From assembly GCA_030867875.1 (NCBI GenBank), contig JAOWCC010000064.1, positions 35,486,802 through 35,550,801 on the forward strand: a DNA stretch of 64,000 nucleotides. Direction: 5' to 3'. Shown one piece after another: positions 19,723-31,225 of this stretch; position 1 is the stretch's first letter; the number at the start of each line of letters is the position of its first letter. Under the pieces are notes generated by a model that was given only the letters and a program-made list of their open reading frames with translations, did no database searches and was not told the origin of the DNA. Both the position numbers and the translations under genes were made by a program. Origin of the DNA: Actinernus sp. WN-2022. Lineage: Eukaryota > Cnidaria > Anthozoa > Actiniaria > Actinernidae.

Positions 19723-20416
19723 TTTAAAGCTGAACAAAGGGAACGGCCTCCAGTAATGGCGGACGTTTAGATTCAATATTCGGAGCTAAAAAAATATGAC
19801 TTCCCGTCGTTGTATCAAAACACAATTTGAACTGGTAATAATATATCAACTCTACTTTACACAGTTTTGCAGCAAAAGCCATTCCTATGTTAGGTGTCAA
19901 ACGATAATAGCTCTGCCAACAATTGTACCAAAATCTTATTGTTCCAAAAATTTACAAGGCAACTGCATGGTTTTGTAGGTTGACTGTTTCTATCACGAGT
20001 ATAGTCAAGTTCATATTGTTATTACACTAGGCCGTGTTCTTTTCGCGCCTTTTTCGGGTTAAACACAACTACTCGGAGAATATTTCACGTTTCAGAAAAT
20101 AAACTAGGTTACCTAAAATGTAGGGAGTGCTGCCTCTTATTGTACGTATTTAGAATTATTTAGAAGGAATTAAGGTTATCATGTGATGGAAAACATTTAT
20201 TGGATGTTGCTATGGCCCAAACGAGAAGCGGAAGAGAACGAGTGCCTCAGAGATATCGCCAGCTGATTGGATGAATTCTTGATAATAGAGTGAACTATTT
20301 GTAGATTTTCAGACAGCCTGAAATACAGCCGCCTCTTCAGCTCGTTCCAGGGTCCACTCCCCAAGAGAGACGTCTGAATTTAAATGCTGTCCAGTGACGT
20401 CACTACCCCAAAATCG
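19723..20416. other. no gene recognised
   Basis: Beyond the well-aligned part of the duplication. Short open frames only; no motif or repeat boundary identified. Confidence 0.4.
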
Positions 20417-20655
20417 CGGAAGTGATCGATATTTCACACGGGGTGCTCGATATTTCACACGGGGTGATCGATATTTCTCATATTTCTCACGAGGTGATCT
20501 ATATTTCTCAGGGGGTGATCGATATTTCTCATATATTTCTCACGAGGTGATCGATATTTCTCAGGGGGTGATCTTTCTCACGAGGTGATCGATATTTCTC
20601 AGGGGGTGATCGATATTTCTCAGAGGGTGATCGATATTTCTCAGGGGATGATCTC
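20417..20655. repeat. VNTR with GATCGATATTTCTCA core
   Basis: About a dozen imperfect units of roughly 20-22 bp (GTGATCGATATTTCTCAGGGG, alternating with CACGAGGTGATCGATATTTC). Confidence 0.9.
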
Positions 20656-21540
20656 AGTAAAACTCAATGTTTGGCTTGCCATAAATTTCCCGTGAGGAAT
20701 TGACATGGATACGTCAACTGAAATGACATTTCATGGGCACGGTTTTTGGGATCCCCAAGATGGCTTAACCAATCCAGTGGTTTCGTTTGATATGTGCAGG
20801 ACATTGCATGCTGTGGAACACATATGCGGTGTTTACAGTTAGGCTTAGATACAAATATCTCGAAAAATGGTCTAAATATGTTTCCGGAAATTCTCAAAAA
20901 AAGTTCTAAATATCCCGATTTCCCCCCCTTAAATATCTTGTAAAATTGGCCAACAACGTTCTTTTTCTGGACAAATCACTGGCAGCTGGTAACTCCAGGT
21001 GATCTAGAATAGAAACCACTTCACTTTCTCTTTCTACTTCCACGGCTGTCTCCAGTAGTAGATCGAGAAGTCAAGGCTTCATACTCGATATCCGCCACAT
21101 TGGATTACTGGATAGCATTAGAATTGTGGGATGCATTATTCAAGAGTAAAACCGCTGAATATGTGCTGGCTCGGACTTGAGAGTCCTAATATCCCAATAA
21201 AAAAAATCTTTTCTAAATATTCTCAAATTTTCTAAATATCCCACGAGCATCTAAATTTCTCAAAAAAATATCCGGATGTATCTATAAAGCCGGCTACTTA
21301 CAGTAGTGCCCCTTTCGTGCCATCCATCATATGGCTGGTTTTCGTGCATGTGAGAATTTTGAACGATTGTATTTAACTCATAAGAGAGCCATTAACGAGA
21401 ATCATTATGCTTGTATGGCCCGAAGAAAACGTAATTGAACTCGTTGTCTTCGTGATCTTCGCAGTAAAAGTACTGGATTGTCAAGTCGATTCAAGAATTA
21501 AGTATATTTACAACTATGAGGTTATCTAAACCAAATTAAC

Positions 21541-21845
21541 GACTTTAAAACGCGCTTAAGATTATCGGCACACAAAATTTCCAATTGAATATGGTCGGTA
21601 CAGCAACATCCTAAGAGAACAAAGACTATGCAACATCTGTAGTGCTAATGAAGTTGGAGATGAATTCCACTACCTATTTCAGTGTAGCCATCCTAAATTG
21701 GCCCAAGCTAGATCTCTATTTTCGAATAATTTATTTCTCATAAATCCATCTTTCTCTTCATTTGATCCTACTAGTCTTTATTATTATACCGTCTCCATGA
21801 ATGATATACTTATGGTATACTTATGTCTCATCCAAGAGATAAGGT
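21541..21845 (+). pseudogene. LINE C-terminal fragment (zinc-finger region)
   Basis: Reads RLSAHKISN, then after a frameshift EYGRYSNILREQRLCNIC...GDEFHYLFQC, then HPKLAQARSLF. The CX2C...DE.HYLF.C pattern is the C-terminal zinc-binding segment of non-LTR retrotransposon polyproteins. Absent from the corresponding part of the sister region. Heavily truncated at 5'. Confidence 0.65.
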
Positions 21846-22314
21846 GAATAAACATATCATATCGAAGATGCTGGTAAAAAAGTAGCAGAACAAATCAACT
21901 ACCTCCATCAGTCGCTTTGTTTTTTAATCTGACACAATTCCTAGGGAATTGTTTTGCATGTAACCGTAAACCCCTTGCGGCTTGGTAACTGAAACCCAGG
22001 ATGAATTTGTGCATTTCTCAATCACAAACAATTTTATGCAGGCCCGCAGCCAGTATGAGGCAGTTGCCTCGGTAAAATTTGGTGATTTATCCGTGTTTCC
22101 ATATAAAAAGGTAGGTTAAAATTCCAACTTCTTATGGAGCAATACATTCCTGGCGTTTAGTGCTTCGTACAATAATTTGGTCTGGCTACGGGCCAGTCAT
22201 GTTCCCATTTCCGGCGTGAACAAATTCGTAATTTACGGCTACGGTTACAGAGTACCGGACGAATTCGGAACCGGGACAAGCTAAATATGATGATATTCTG
22301 GACTAATTTATCGA

Positions 22315-22375
22315 TAACCTGAGTATCAGGCTATCAAGAAGAGAAGACGGGGTATAGGCCTGATACTCAGGTTAA
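22315..22375. mobile_element. short palindromic MITE (AACCTGAGTATCAGGC)
   Basis: ATAACCTGAGTATCAGGC and GCCTGATACTCAGGTTAAT are inverted repeats around a short loop. Same family at 60720-60783. Confidence 0.7.
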
Positions 22376-23869
22376 TTTATCGAGAGATATCCCCCAAGAT
22401 CAAAGATGATCGACGATGACTCAATGAATGACATGAATGCGGAAGGAACGTTAAGTGTTTTTACAAAGGACAGAATAATAGCAAAATCTTATCTAAAATG
22501 CCCTTATTTCTTGTGCGGTGATGCGGTGTGCGTTTTCTGTTAACTGCATGAGTTTAACATAAGTATACATCTTCGTGTCCTTGTTCGATAACTGAATTGT
22601 TGTAATCAGCGCCTTTTGCAGTAGATTAACCTGCATCAAACCCGTTAAACCTAAATCCAAGGCAAGCGCTAGTTGGGATCTCATATTTTTCCTTGTCAAT
22701 CCGTCCTCTTTTGACGAAAATACAGCTGAAACCATATAATCACTCGAACTGTAGAAGCTGTAGTACTAAGCTAGTTAGCCAGGCCAAATTTAACTCGGCC
22801 TAAACTGCGCAGTCGGTACATAATTAAACCGGTCAGAGTGTTTATTACGATATCGGTACAATTTGTAAGCGTGATCTGAAACACTGCGGGAGGAGTAATG
22901 TTTTAGCAGGGTTACTTTATATTCATATGTTATCGTCGTAGCCGCATTTCACTTAAACAATTTTATATAATTATGACGTCATCGATCACATGATACGACA
23001 ACCACCCACTTAACAAATTTTGATATTTGGAAGTTGATATTAATATTACGTGTAATTAGTTTTTGTTTAAAGTGTTATTTCTGTCAGAAAACATTTTTTA
23101 ACGTACATCTATTTTCCGTTAAATGAACCAGGCCTTAACATGCTTGAGATTGTAGTGGCCAACTCGAAAGCTCTGCTCCTTTGGCCACTACACACTCTCC
23201 TCCTACAAAATCTTTATACCTTACAAATTTTTTTATGGCTGTTGTAAATGTACATAATTATCTAAAAAATAAGTGTGAATAAAATGAACTTGAACTTGGG
23301 AACCAGAGAATTTTTCTGTTAAAATTTCGATAGAGAAAAGGATACACAGAGCGCTGTGTGTACAACTTACTCAAGTTTGCCTTCTCACAGCTTCGCAGCT
23401 CGCAGATCGCCACTTCGCGGCTCTTTCTCCGCGGCTGTTCTCTCTCTAGGCTGTTCTCTCTATAGAAAACCTCTGGAACCAGGGTACACAAAGCCCTATA
23501 TAATCCACAATATGGCCATCTTTATCTGCCGTTAGAGCGATACATTCCAGCCAGAACTCTTAGATCCTCGGACGCACTACAGCTCAAAATACCGTTTATA
23601 ACTGGTATCCGTTTCAACTAGCCTCCTAAAGCAGACCGCCCCGCGGCGACTTCCGTTTCAACATCGGCTCGTGCTTAATCGTTCAATCTACTTCCTGAAA
23701 TATGAACATCAGGAACTGCAATGACACTAAGCAATGTTGGAGACTAACCAGAGCTTTTCTAAAAACCCCGACGATAATCGGACTCGCTGATTACTAGATT
23801 TTTTTATCCTTTTGAAATATATCTATTATCGTAATTACCACATTTCGTATTTTTATTGTATTGTAGTTA
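22376..23869. other. no gene recognised
   Basis: Mostly decayed duplicate of 61900-62760. The open frame 22493-22735 (minus) shows no recognised motif and no counterpart in the sister block. Confidence 0.35.
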
Positions 23870-23974
23870 CACTAGATTACACTAGGTTACGGTGAAGAAC
23901 CAAAGCCGTAAATAAACCATTATTGTTATTGTTATTATTATTACATGTTGAATACGGATTAAATCTTTCAGACT

Positions 23975-24138
23975 AAATTACAGAATACAGGGCCATTTCT
24001 CAATATGTCCTGAAGAGCCACTGGCTCAGTGGCTCGGCAGTGACCGGTGGATGGATTAAGATCATCGACTACCGAGCCACCGAGCCAATCAGAAAAATAT
24101 ATGGAGCTTCAAAAATGGCCCTGCATATTCTGTAATTG
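23975..24138. mobile_element. MITE in left arm of the inverted repeat
   Basis: The ends AATTACAGAATACAGGGCC and GGCCCTGCATATTCTGTAATT are inverted; contains a GAGCCACTGGCTCAGTGGCTC palindrome. Missing from the right arm and from 62840. Confidence 0.75.
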
Positions 24139-24335
24139 CTCCCTTTCTAACTGCTCCATCTTTCATTCTAAAAAGGCCTCCAAACGACAACAGAACAATG
24201 TGGGTGGACGACTTACCGAGAAATATCCTTTGCGCGGTATACGAGTTTCACAGCATTCACTTGTACTGAACGATCACGAGTAAACTTACGAGCTTACCCT
24301 GTTTGTTCCCATCGACACACGAGAGCCCGAAGCCC

Positions 24336-24560
24336 GGGGGGTTCTTCAAGGTAAAAAGGGTAGGGGTAACCGTCGGAAAACCTCGAAAAATACCCTAAAA
24401 AATTCCAAACCGTGAAAAAAATTCCCACCCTAAATGTACCTCATGGTATAAAAATCACCCTAAAAAATGGATTTCGCTTGGACAACCCCTAAAAAATACT
24501 AAATCGCCGATTTCAAACCCTAAAAAATGCGACGATCACCCCTACCAGCCGTCGCTTCGT
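24336..24560. repeat. degenerate ACCCTAAAAAAT short-repeat tract
   Basis: At least six CCCTAAAAAAT-type motifs at irregular spacing, without coding potential. Confidence 0.6.
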
Positions 24561-24867
24561 AACACAGGAAGCTCGATTTCTCCTGCTTCTTTCCTCCTTT
24601 GCCACAGGTAACCCAATTTAGGATTTTTCTTCAATTTTCACGGTTTCTGATACTTAGAGATGCCTGCGGAGGAGGCTAGGAAGAATGGCGCTTAAACGGG
24701 GTCAAAATTCAATTTACTTCCTGGAAACATCCGGGACACTAAGCAATGTCTGAGACTAACCAGAGCTTTTCTAAAAAAAAACGTTACTAGATTTTTTAAT
24801 CCTTTTGAAATTTATTAATTATCGTAATTACCACATTTCGTATTTTTATTGTATTGTAGTTACACTA

Positions 24868-25339
24868 AATACATACATACAAAATGATTTATTTGCACCT
24901 TGAAAACATGTTTGTTACATGAACTTATATATAATAAAAAATAATCAATTTATGTAGTTTACATGTGTAGTATGATTAACCAGAATTTTTAACAAATAAA
25001 TTTATAATATCTTTGATATATATCGAGCTAACGTTGACTATATTATTGTCCATCATAGAAACAATATAATGAAAGTGTAATGTCACTAAAAGAAGAGAAA
25101 AGATCGAGGATAACTCGAGCTTGTATCATACTGCAATTCCTGCATTTAAACAAGTAGTGAAATTCATTCCCAATTTCACCCGAATCACAAATGGTACACT
25201 CTCTGTACTCTTGGTATTTGTTTATAACGACCGCGCTCGACAGGGATTGGTGAGCTGAAAGTCGTAACTTTGTTACAGCGGCTCTACGTATTTCAAAATC
25301 TTTGATTTTACTAAGATACCCCTCAAATATGGCGCTCAA
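24868..25339 (-). pseudogene. LINE 3' fragment with zinc-finger end and ATGT tail
   Basis: The minus-strand frame 25339-25043 reads RRAAVTKLRLSAHQSL, then ECTICDSGEIGNEFHYLFKC, the C-terminal region of an L2/CR1-like non-LTR polyprotein, ending in CFYDGQ. A 3' UTR runs to a short (ATGT)n tail at about 24868-24880, as expected for a retrotransposed 5'-truncated copy. Confidence 0.75.
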
Positions 25340-25686
25340 ACGGGGTCAGAATTAGCAGAATGAAGAATTTGTCTTTAGCCATATCGTTTGTGTCTTGTCC
25401 TTTTCATTGCACATGTGTTAATTAGATCACCACTGTTTTAACTGTATCATCATATCATTCTGATAATTTTGACCCCGTTTAAGCGCCATACGCTTCGGGC
25501 TCTCGTGGTCTCTCGTGTGTCGGAGGGAAAAACAGGGTAAGTTTACTCGTGATCATTGTACAAGTGAATGTTGCGAAACACGTATACAGCGCAAAGGATA
25601 TTTCTCGGTAAGGAGTCCATCCACATTGTTCTGTTGTCGTTTGGAGACCTTTTTAGAATGAAAGATTTAATCCGTATTCAACATGT

Positions 25687-25750
25687 AATAATAATGATGA
25701 TGATGACGACGACGACGACGATGATGACGATGATGATGATGACAGTAACA
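25687..25750. repeat. (GAT/GAC)n microsatellite
   Basis: An ATGATGATGACGACGACGA run inside the right arm of the inverted repeat. The left arm has a TTATTG-type repeat at the same place. Confidence 0.85.
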
Positions 25751-26041
25751 GTAACACTAATGGTTTATTTACGGCTTTGGCTCTTCACCGTAACCTAGTG
25801 TATTAAGTTTAAAGAATCCATGTTCCACCCCTATTTAATTTCTGAAAAGTTAAACCTTAAAATGTATAAAATCATCCTTGGAGTGAATCTTAAGTCTACC
25901 AATTTTACTGTAAGAGCAGAACTTGGAGTTTTACCTAAGCATGCATGTTTCTATTTACAAAATGTTACTAACATATATTTTCCACTTCCTTGATGATAAC
26001 GAAAACCATTTATTGACTGGGGCTCTTGAAGTCTCTTGTAA

Positions 26042-27372
26042 TTTGAACAAGAGCCCATCTGGGCTTTCACTCGGGCCACATGAGATTGAAGATGAAATAC
26101 ACTTTCATTTGAAATCTCTTAGTAATAACCAAAGGGAAGAATTATTAGCTGAATTTAGCAGTCTTTTGGAGTGGCCGGTAGCGCGGTGACTTTCATAAAA
26201 TTTCTCTGCTCCCCTAGTAAATATGTAGTTTAATATTTTTGTTTTTCTCGTATGTTGACCTTTTAATTTAAACAGTTTAACACACTGCATTTGAGCAGGC
26301 ATATATTCATTGTTTTGAACCCGAGAATTAACCGTACTACCGTACATCATGGTCCCTTTCTTTAGTAGTGGGTTGTCGGTCAGGTAATTATAAACTCTCA
26401 TCATTTAGCACAGAAAATGTATTCTGATGAATAGGGATCGGGTTGTCGTGAAGAATCTAAAGAATTCCGTCTCTTCCGGTTTGAATTTGACTCATGTGTA
26501 TGTTGCTTTTGGAGTTTCAAGGATATGTTGATCCAAAACTACAGGCTCTTGGGGTTTTTCATTGACTTGTGAACTTGCAGGGTCTGTAATTTGTTTTGTT
26601 TTCTTAGTATAACATAAAGTGTTGAACATGTTCATTTTCTCAAGCATGTCGCGCGTGACCTCTGTTTCTTCATTCGTTAAGTTCTCTACTTTCATCTGTA
26701 ATCTGGGAAACTCGATCTTTTCCCATGCCTTGGCACATAACTATCCCTGTTGTGGATGATTATAAGTAAACTCCTTCGACAGCTTGTACCGTTTCCGCTA
26801 GGTCAATATCCTCGCTGGAACGAAATAACTTGATCTCAATACTCTCTGATCCAACTTACGGTAAATTTAAATCTCTGACAGTTTTTAAGAGACTCATAAT
26901 ATTGGTCTTGAAGTGCCTTCACCCAAAATAAGTTGTTCTTCTCGGATGTTTTAAATGCAGCACAGCGAGCCGATGGCTTATAGATTCCAATATCTATTTC
27001 TTCGAATTTTAGCTTTCCGGATCCTGGCCCTTTTGCTTCAGGTCGTCGTACGTGTCGTATATAAAAGCACTGGCCATCTGGGTAAAAAACGCGGTCCTTC
27101 GGCTCCGACAATAGCGCCAGTTGCAATATCCTGAGCCTGTTGGAAGGCTTTCGCATGAGTGAAGTTAAATAAAACATTAAACTGGCTTACATTTGAGAGA
27201 TGAGACTCCAAGTTACAGAGAAAGTTGCTCGCGGATTCCGCCATCTTGCTTTACTGTATTAAATTATGTAAATAAATTAACCTGGCGATTGTTGCGTGAC
27301 CAGCACAGTGCGATCTGATTGGTGTGAATTTGACCTTTAACGCATGCGCTGAACGCTTGCTACACGGAATAA
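26042..27372 (-). mobile_element. hairpin-ended repeat family, copy ii
   Basis: The left end (26042-26090) is the complement of the family end motif: AACAAGAGCCCATCTGGGCT then CACTCGGGCCACATGAG. The right end lacks its hairpin but keeps the conserved leader CACCAATCAGATCGCACTG / GTGCTGGTCACGC (read on minus, about 27340-27300). On the minus strand it encodes a probable spliced ORF (next entry). A second copy begins six bases further on at 27378. Confidence 0.7.
26492..27244 (-). CDS. unknown protein encoded by hairpin-ended element, copy ii (probable two exons)
   Basis: Exon A starts at ATGGCGGAATCC (27244) and reads MAESASNFLCNLESHLSN. A downstream frame (27130-26850) reads ALLSEPKDRVFYPDGQCFYI, then KLKFEEIDIGIYKPSARC and NLFWVKALQDQYYESLKNC, and ends at a canonical donor ACC|GTAAGT (about 26860). 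Exon B follows the acceptor TTTCCCAG|ATTACAG (about 26702) and contains MKVENLTNEETEVTRDML. The same frames, donor and acceptor are conserved in copy iii, which argues for real coding use. Exon A to the downstream frame would need a short intron or a frameshift (an AAATGTAAGC donor at about 27190 is possible). I recognise no domain. Confidence 0.4.
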
Positions 27373-27669
27373 AAATAACAAGAGCCCATCTGGGCTTTCA
27401 CTCGGGCCACATGAGATTGAAGATGTAATACACTTTCATTTGAAATCCTCTTAGTAATAACCAAAGGGAAGAATTATTAGCTGAATTTAGCAGTCTTTAG
27501 TGGCCGGTAGCGCGGTGACTTTCATTCTCTGCTCCCCGAGTATATATGTAATTTAATAGTTTTGTTTTTCTCGTATGTTGACCTTTTAATTTAAACACTA
27601 CTTATTCGTTTAACACACTGCATTTGAGTAGGCATATATTCATTGTTTTGAACCCGAGAATTAACCGTA

Positions 27670-28134
27670 CTACCGTACTTCATGGTCCCTTTCTTTAGTA
27701 GTGAGTTGTCGGTCAGGTGATTGTAAACTCTCGTCATTTAGCATAGAAAATGTATTCTGATGAATAGGGATCGGGTTGTCATGTACGAAAGATGGCTCTT
27801 GAACAAACTGATAAGCTTCAGTAGGTTGGGTAGTCTCGGAACATTGGAGACCTTGGTCCTTTTTGCGGGCTAACAAATTTATCCTCGTGAATAATCTAAA
27901 GAATTCCGTCTCTTCCGGTTTGAATTTGACTCATGTGTATGTTGCTTTTGGAGTTTCAAGGATATGTTGATCCAAAACTACAGGCACTTGGGGTTTTTCA
28001 TTGACTTGTGAACTTGCAGGCTCTGTAATTTGTTTTGTTTTCTTAGTATAATATAAAGTGTTGAACATGTTCATGTTCTCAAGCATGTCGCGCGTGACCT
28101 CTGTTTCTTCATTCATTAAGTTCTCTACTTTCAT
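27670..28134 (-). CDS. unknown element protein, exon B region, copy iii
   Basis: Minus-strand frame MKVENLMNEETEVTRDMLEN (28134-27931) is nearly identical to copy ii exon B. Downstream frame 27876-27670 (LARKKDQGLQCSETTQPTEA then SFVHDNPIPIHQNTFSML) extends beyond what copy ii keeps, because copy ii has a deletion of about 110 bp here. A partner exon A lies at 29942-29709 (KLKFEEIDIEIYKPSARC, donor ACC|GTAAGT), now separated by the nested copy iv. Confidence 0.35.
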
Positions 28135-28185
28135 CTGTAATCTGGGAAACTCAATCTTTGCCCATGCCTTGGCACATAACTATTC

Positions 28186-29617
28186 TTGTTACTCGGGCTG
28201 CCTGTGGCAGCGCCGAGTCTTAAAATGCAAGTCGTTATTATTATTATTTTTTATCATTGGTGTCAGACGGCTTCTGCGCATGCGTTAAAGGTCAAATTCG
28301 AACCAATCAGATTGCACTGTGCTGGTCACGCAAACAAAGGTTAGATTTCCTCAGGCGCGCTCAGATAAGAAAATTCAAAGCTCAGACTAGGCGAGACAAG
28401 GAGATATCAATTTCAAATAGTCATTGTCAGAAATCTATTCCATCGTGGGCAATGATGCAATACAACCTAAATTTGGGTCAGGTCCATGTTTTACGACAGA
28501 ATAACCAGAGTCTTTCTACTGGATTCGGAGAGCTCGAGACATTATACAAGTCTGCTAATATGGGGAAAACTGAAACAAAACATGAACTTTGACGGCAGAA
28601 ACCCTCATATTTGAGCCAAGCGGAATATTTACATGATCCGCTAAGATTTTTACAAATCTAATTAGTTAAGCAGATGTACGCAGTGTATGCCAACTGAAAT
28701 GCTGTGCTCGTTTTGTGGTTACGGCTCAGTGGGGCAACTATACGAACAAGAAGCATGAACTGCCAGCAAAGAGAGAGGAATTGATCGGAGACGTTAAATT
28801 ACGTTACTGTGAAGAGGATCAAAATTCAAGTTTTGTAGCTTGAGACTGTCTTCTGCCGTGACTCGTGAGAGAAATTGGAAAAGATCTAGCTGTTTCATTC
28901 AGACACTGGCAAATTTATGGAAAGCTACGGGCTTACTTTATGAGATTATGATTCATTGTGGAATGAAAGGAAACAGGTTAGCTGAAAGTTAAGTTCGAGG
29001 TAGGCTTCGACTTTCATTCCGATTCAGTGCATATGTGCACGAAGGTGTCAGTTACGTAAGTACTGTAAGTAAACTCTTTGATTTGAATAAATTTCCTCTC
29101 AGTTTGTCTGTTAATGTACTTTTCCTTCTAATTATCGCTTTATTTAACATCTGATTTAGAGTATGCGTACCTCAGAATAAATTATTTGAAAGGTCAACTG
29201 AATTCTTGTGTCGATAGGCGCAAATGTTTTTTGTGAAACAGTCTGTGTATATGAGAAGCGGCTTAATAGAAGAGCTTTCTCATTTATAGGAATTACAATT
29301 TTTTTTCTTGCTATGAAATTTATGTTTCATTTCACATTTATTCATACAGTTTTAGCCGGACATTTCCCCGAGTTTTTGATCTATTTTCAATCAAATTCAA
29401 AATCTGAATATGTCATTGTATTGCATTTATACACTTGAATGTGCCAGTATTCTGTTGTTCGAATCCTGCGTTATCATAGTCATGCCATAAAAGCGATTAA
29501 TAGACCAGTCTGTTTTTTCGACGTTCTCACTGGCGAATTAAAGCACGACTTGATACTAGTATTTCATCTTCAATCTCATGTGGCCCGAGTGAAAGCCCAG
29601 ATGGGCTCTTGTTGTTA
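28186..29617 (+). mobile_element. hairpin-ended repeat family, copy iv, nested inside copy iii
   Basis: Starts with the cruciform ACTCGGGCTGCC-TGT-GGCAGCGCCGAGT (28191-28218) and leader ACCAATCAGATTGCACTGTG. Ends with CTCATGTGGCCCGAGTG and AGCCCAGATGGGCT at about 29576-29612. CTTGTT stands at both junctions (28185-28190 and about 29612-29617). In copy ii the host sequence runs uninterrupted across this point (about 26755). Contains a 111-codon plus-strand frame (28257-28592) without recognised motif. Opposite orientation to its host. Confidence 0.7.
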
Positions 29618-30540
29618 AGTAGACGTGGATGATTATAAGTAAAATCCTTCGACAGCTTGTACCGTTTCCGCTAGGTCAATATCCTCGCTGGAACGAAATA
29701 ACTTGATCTCAATACTCTCTGATCCAACTTACGGTAAATTTAAATCTCTGACAGTTTTTAAGAGACTCGTAATATTGGTCTTGAAGTGCCTTCACCCAAA
29801 ATAAGATGTTCTCCTCGGATGTTTTAAATGCAGCACAGCGAGCCGATGGCTTATAGATTTCAATATCTATTTCTTCGAATTTTAGCTTTCCGGATCCTGG
29901 CCCCAGTTCACTGGCTTCAGGTCGTCGCACGTGTCGTATCACTGGCCATCTGGATAAAAAACGCGGTCCTTCGGCTCCGTCAATAGCGCCAGTTGAAATA
30001 TCCTAAGCCTGTTGGAAGGCTTTCGCACGAGTAAACTGGCTTACATTTGAGAGATGAGACTCCAAACTAGAGAGAAAGTTCCTCGCGGGTCTTCCGCCAT
30101 CTTGCTTTACTGTATTAAATTATGTAAATAAATTAACCTGGCGATTGTTGGGTGACCAGCACAGTGCAATCTGATTGGTGTGAATTTGACCTTTAACGCA
30201 TGCGCAGAAATTTTGCGACACCCAACAAAAAAAATTACGACTTGCATTTTAAGACTCGGTGCTGCCACAGGCAGCCCGAGTAACAAGAAGGGAGTATGGT
30301 CTTGGTTTAGTATTATGTCATATTTATAAAAAATAGGATATTTTGCCTATAACAATTTGGTTTTAAATTCGGATTTCAAGTACATCCTTCAAATGCGGTA
30401 TATTAATGAGTGGAATAAAGAGAAAGAAGAAATTTCACAGGGTTTGAAAAATTGAAAACTAGAACTCAGTATGCATCGGTGAAGGGTAGTTACGCGTTTG
30501 AGCTGAGAGTGGCGCGTATTTCTTGTCAAAATTCAAACTT

Positions 30541-30790
30541 GACCTTAGTTATTTCAGTTCGACATGCGTTATCAAAGTTCAACATTCGTCATTATAGTTT
30601 ACTTACCGATCGTTATTAAAGTTCGACATTCGTTGTTAAAGTTCGACATTCGTTATTAAAGTTCGACATTCGGTATTTAAGTCGATATTAGAGTTCGACA
30701 TTCGTTGTTAGAGTTTGACATTCGTTGTTAGAGTTCGACATTCGTTATTAGAGTTCGAAGTTCGTTATTTAAATTCGACATTCGTTATTC
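30541..30790. repeat. 20-bp tandem repeat (GTTCGACATTCGTTATTAAA)
   Basis: About twelve units of 20 bp or close variants, with T/G and A/G changes between units. Confidence 0.9.
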
Positions 30791-30919
30791 AATGAGACTG
30801 GGTTCGACCGCGCGAAATTTGGCAGAGCGAGGAAACTGGGAAATATGCTTAACACGTATGCGCAAACTTCATATATTCCTTCTCTTCGTTTCTTTTCTGC
30901 CATTTTGTACGTGTGCATC

Positions 30920-31225
30920 ATGTCAACGCTAGAAATATGTAAGAGCCTGCTCGAGGAAGTAGTGTGCGAGCTGCAAAGAACAAGTGCAACTACTAGTACT
31001 CCTTCGCCGGCGTCAATATCGCCAGGAATATCGGCAGCTTCTACTAGGGCTTCCACTTCTACTCCGGCTTCTGCAACAGCAACGCCCTCTGCCGGCTCAG
31101 CCTGGAAACCGCAACGACCGATCGCATCACAGGTAGCCCAAGCTTACGATTTGTATGAGCGATTACAAAGAATGTATGGACATTTCACTCTTATCGCTGT
31201 AATGCTCTTACCTCTAAATAAATAA
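30920..31225 (+). CDS. hypothetical Ser/Thr/Ala/Pro-rich small protein
   Basis: Frame of 101 codons starting ATGTCAACGCTAG: MSTLEICKSLLEEVVCELQR, a low-complexity S/T/A/P linker of about 45 residues, then a helical end (SQVAQAYDLYERLQRMYGHF). AATAAAATG directly after the stop could be a poly(A) signal. The upstream extension of the frame to 30845 is also open. Not recognised; it may be a single exon or an element-encoded protein. GC content is clearly higher than the flanks. Confidence 0.35.
   Translation: MSTLEICKSLLEEVVCELQRTSATTSTPSPASISPGISAASTRASTSTPASATATPSAGSAWKPQRPIASQVAQAYDLYERLQRMYGHFTLIAVMLLPLNK

Larger units (their letters stand above)
20680..24335. repeat. extended, decayed part of segmental duplication (copy 1 side)
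   Basis: Blocks match 61077-62940 in order and orientation. Examples: ACGGTTTTTGGGATCCCCAAG (20738 and 61140), AGTGCCCCTTTCG (21305 and 61220), GGCAGTTGCCTCGGTAAAAT (22060 and 61927), GGATACACAGAGCG (23339 and 62352) and TCTAAAAAGGCCTCCAAACG (24167 and 62846). Each side has private insertions. Confidence 0.75.
23870..25802. repeat. ~2-kb inverted repeat with arms 23870-24335 and 25485-25802
   Basis: The arms share, inverted, CACTAGGTTACGGTGAAG, ATGTTGAATACGGATTAAAT, TAAAAAGGCCTCCAAACGAC, GAGTAAACTTAC and CGAGAGCCCGAAG. The left arm is interrupted by a MITE. The spacer holds A-rich CCCTAAAAAAT repeats and a LINE fragment. Single-copy relative at 62816-62940. Confidence 0.75.
27376..30288 (-). 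mobile_element. hairpin-ended repeat family, copy iii (with nested copy iv)
   Basis: Both family ends are present: AACAAGAGCCCATCTGGGCT at 27376 and, at 30252-30285, an imperfect cruciform GACTCGGTGCTGCC ACAG GCAGCCCGAGTAAC. The minus-strand order after the cruciform is an A/T run, the leader ACCAATCAGATTGCACTGTG, then ATGGCGGAAG, the first exon frame, a GTAAGT donor, an acceptor and the second frame, as in copy ii. A second family member is inserted at about 28186-29617. Confidence 0.7.
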
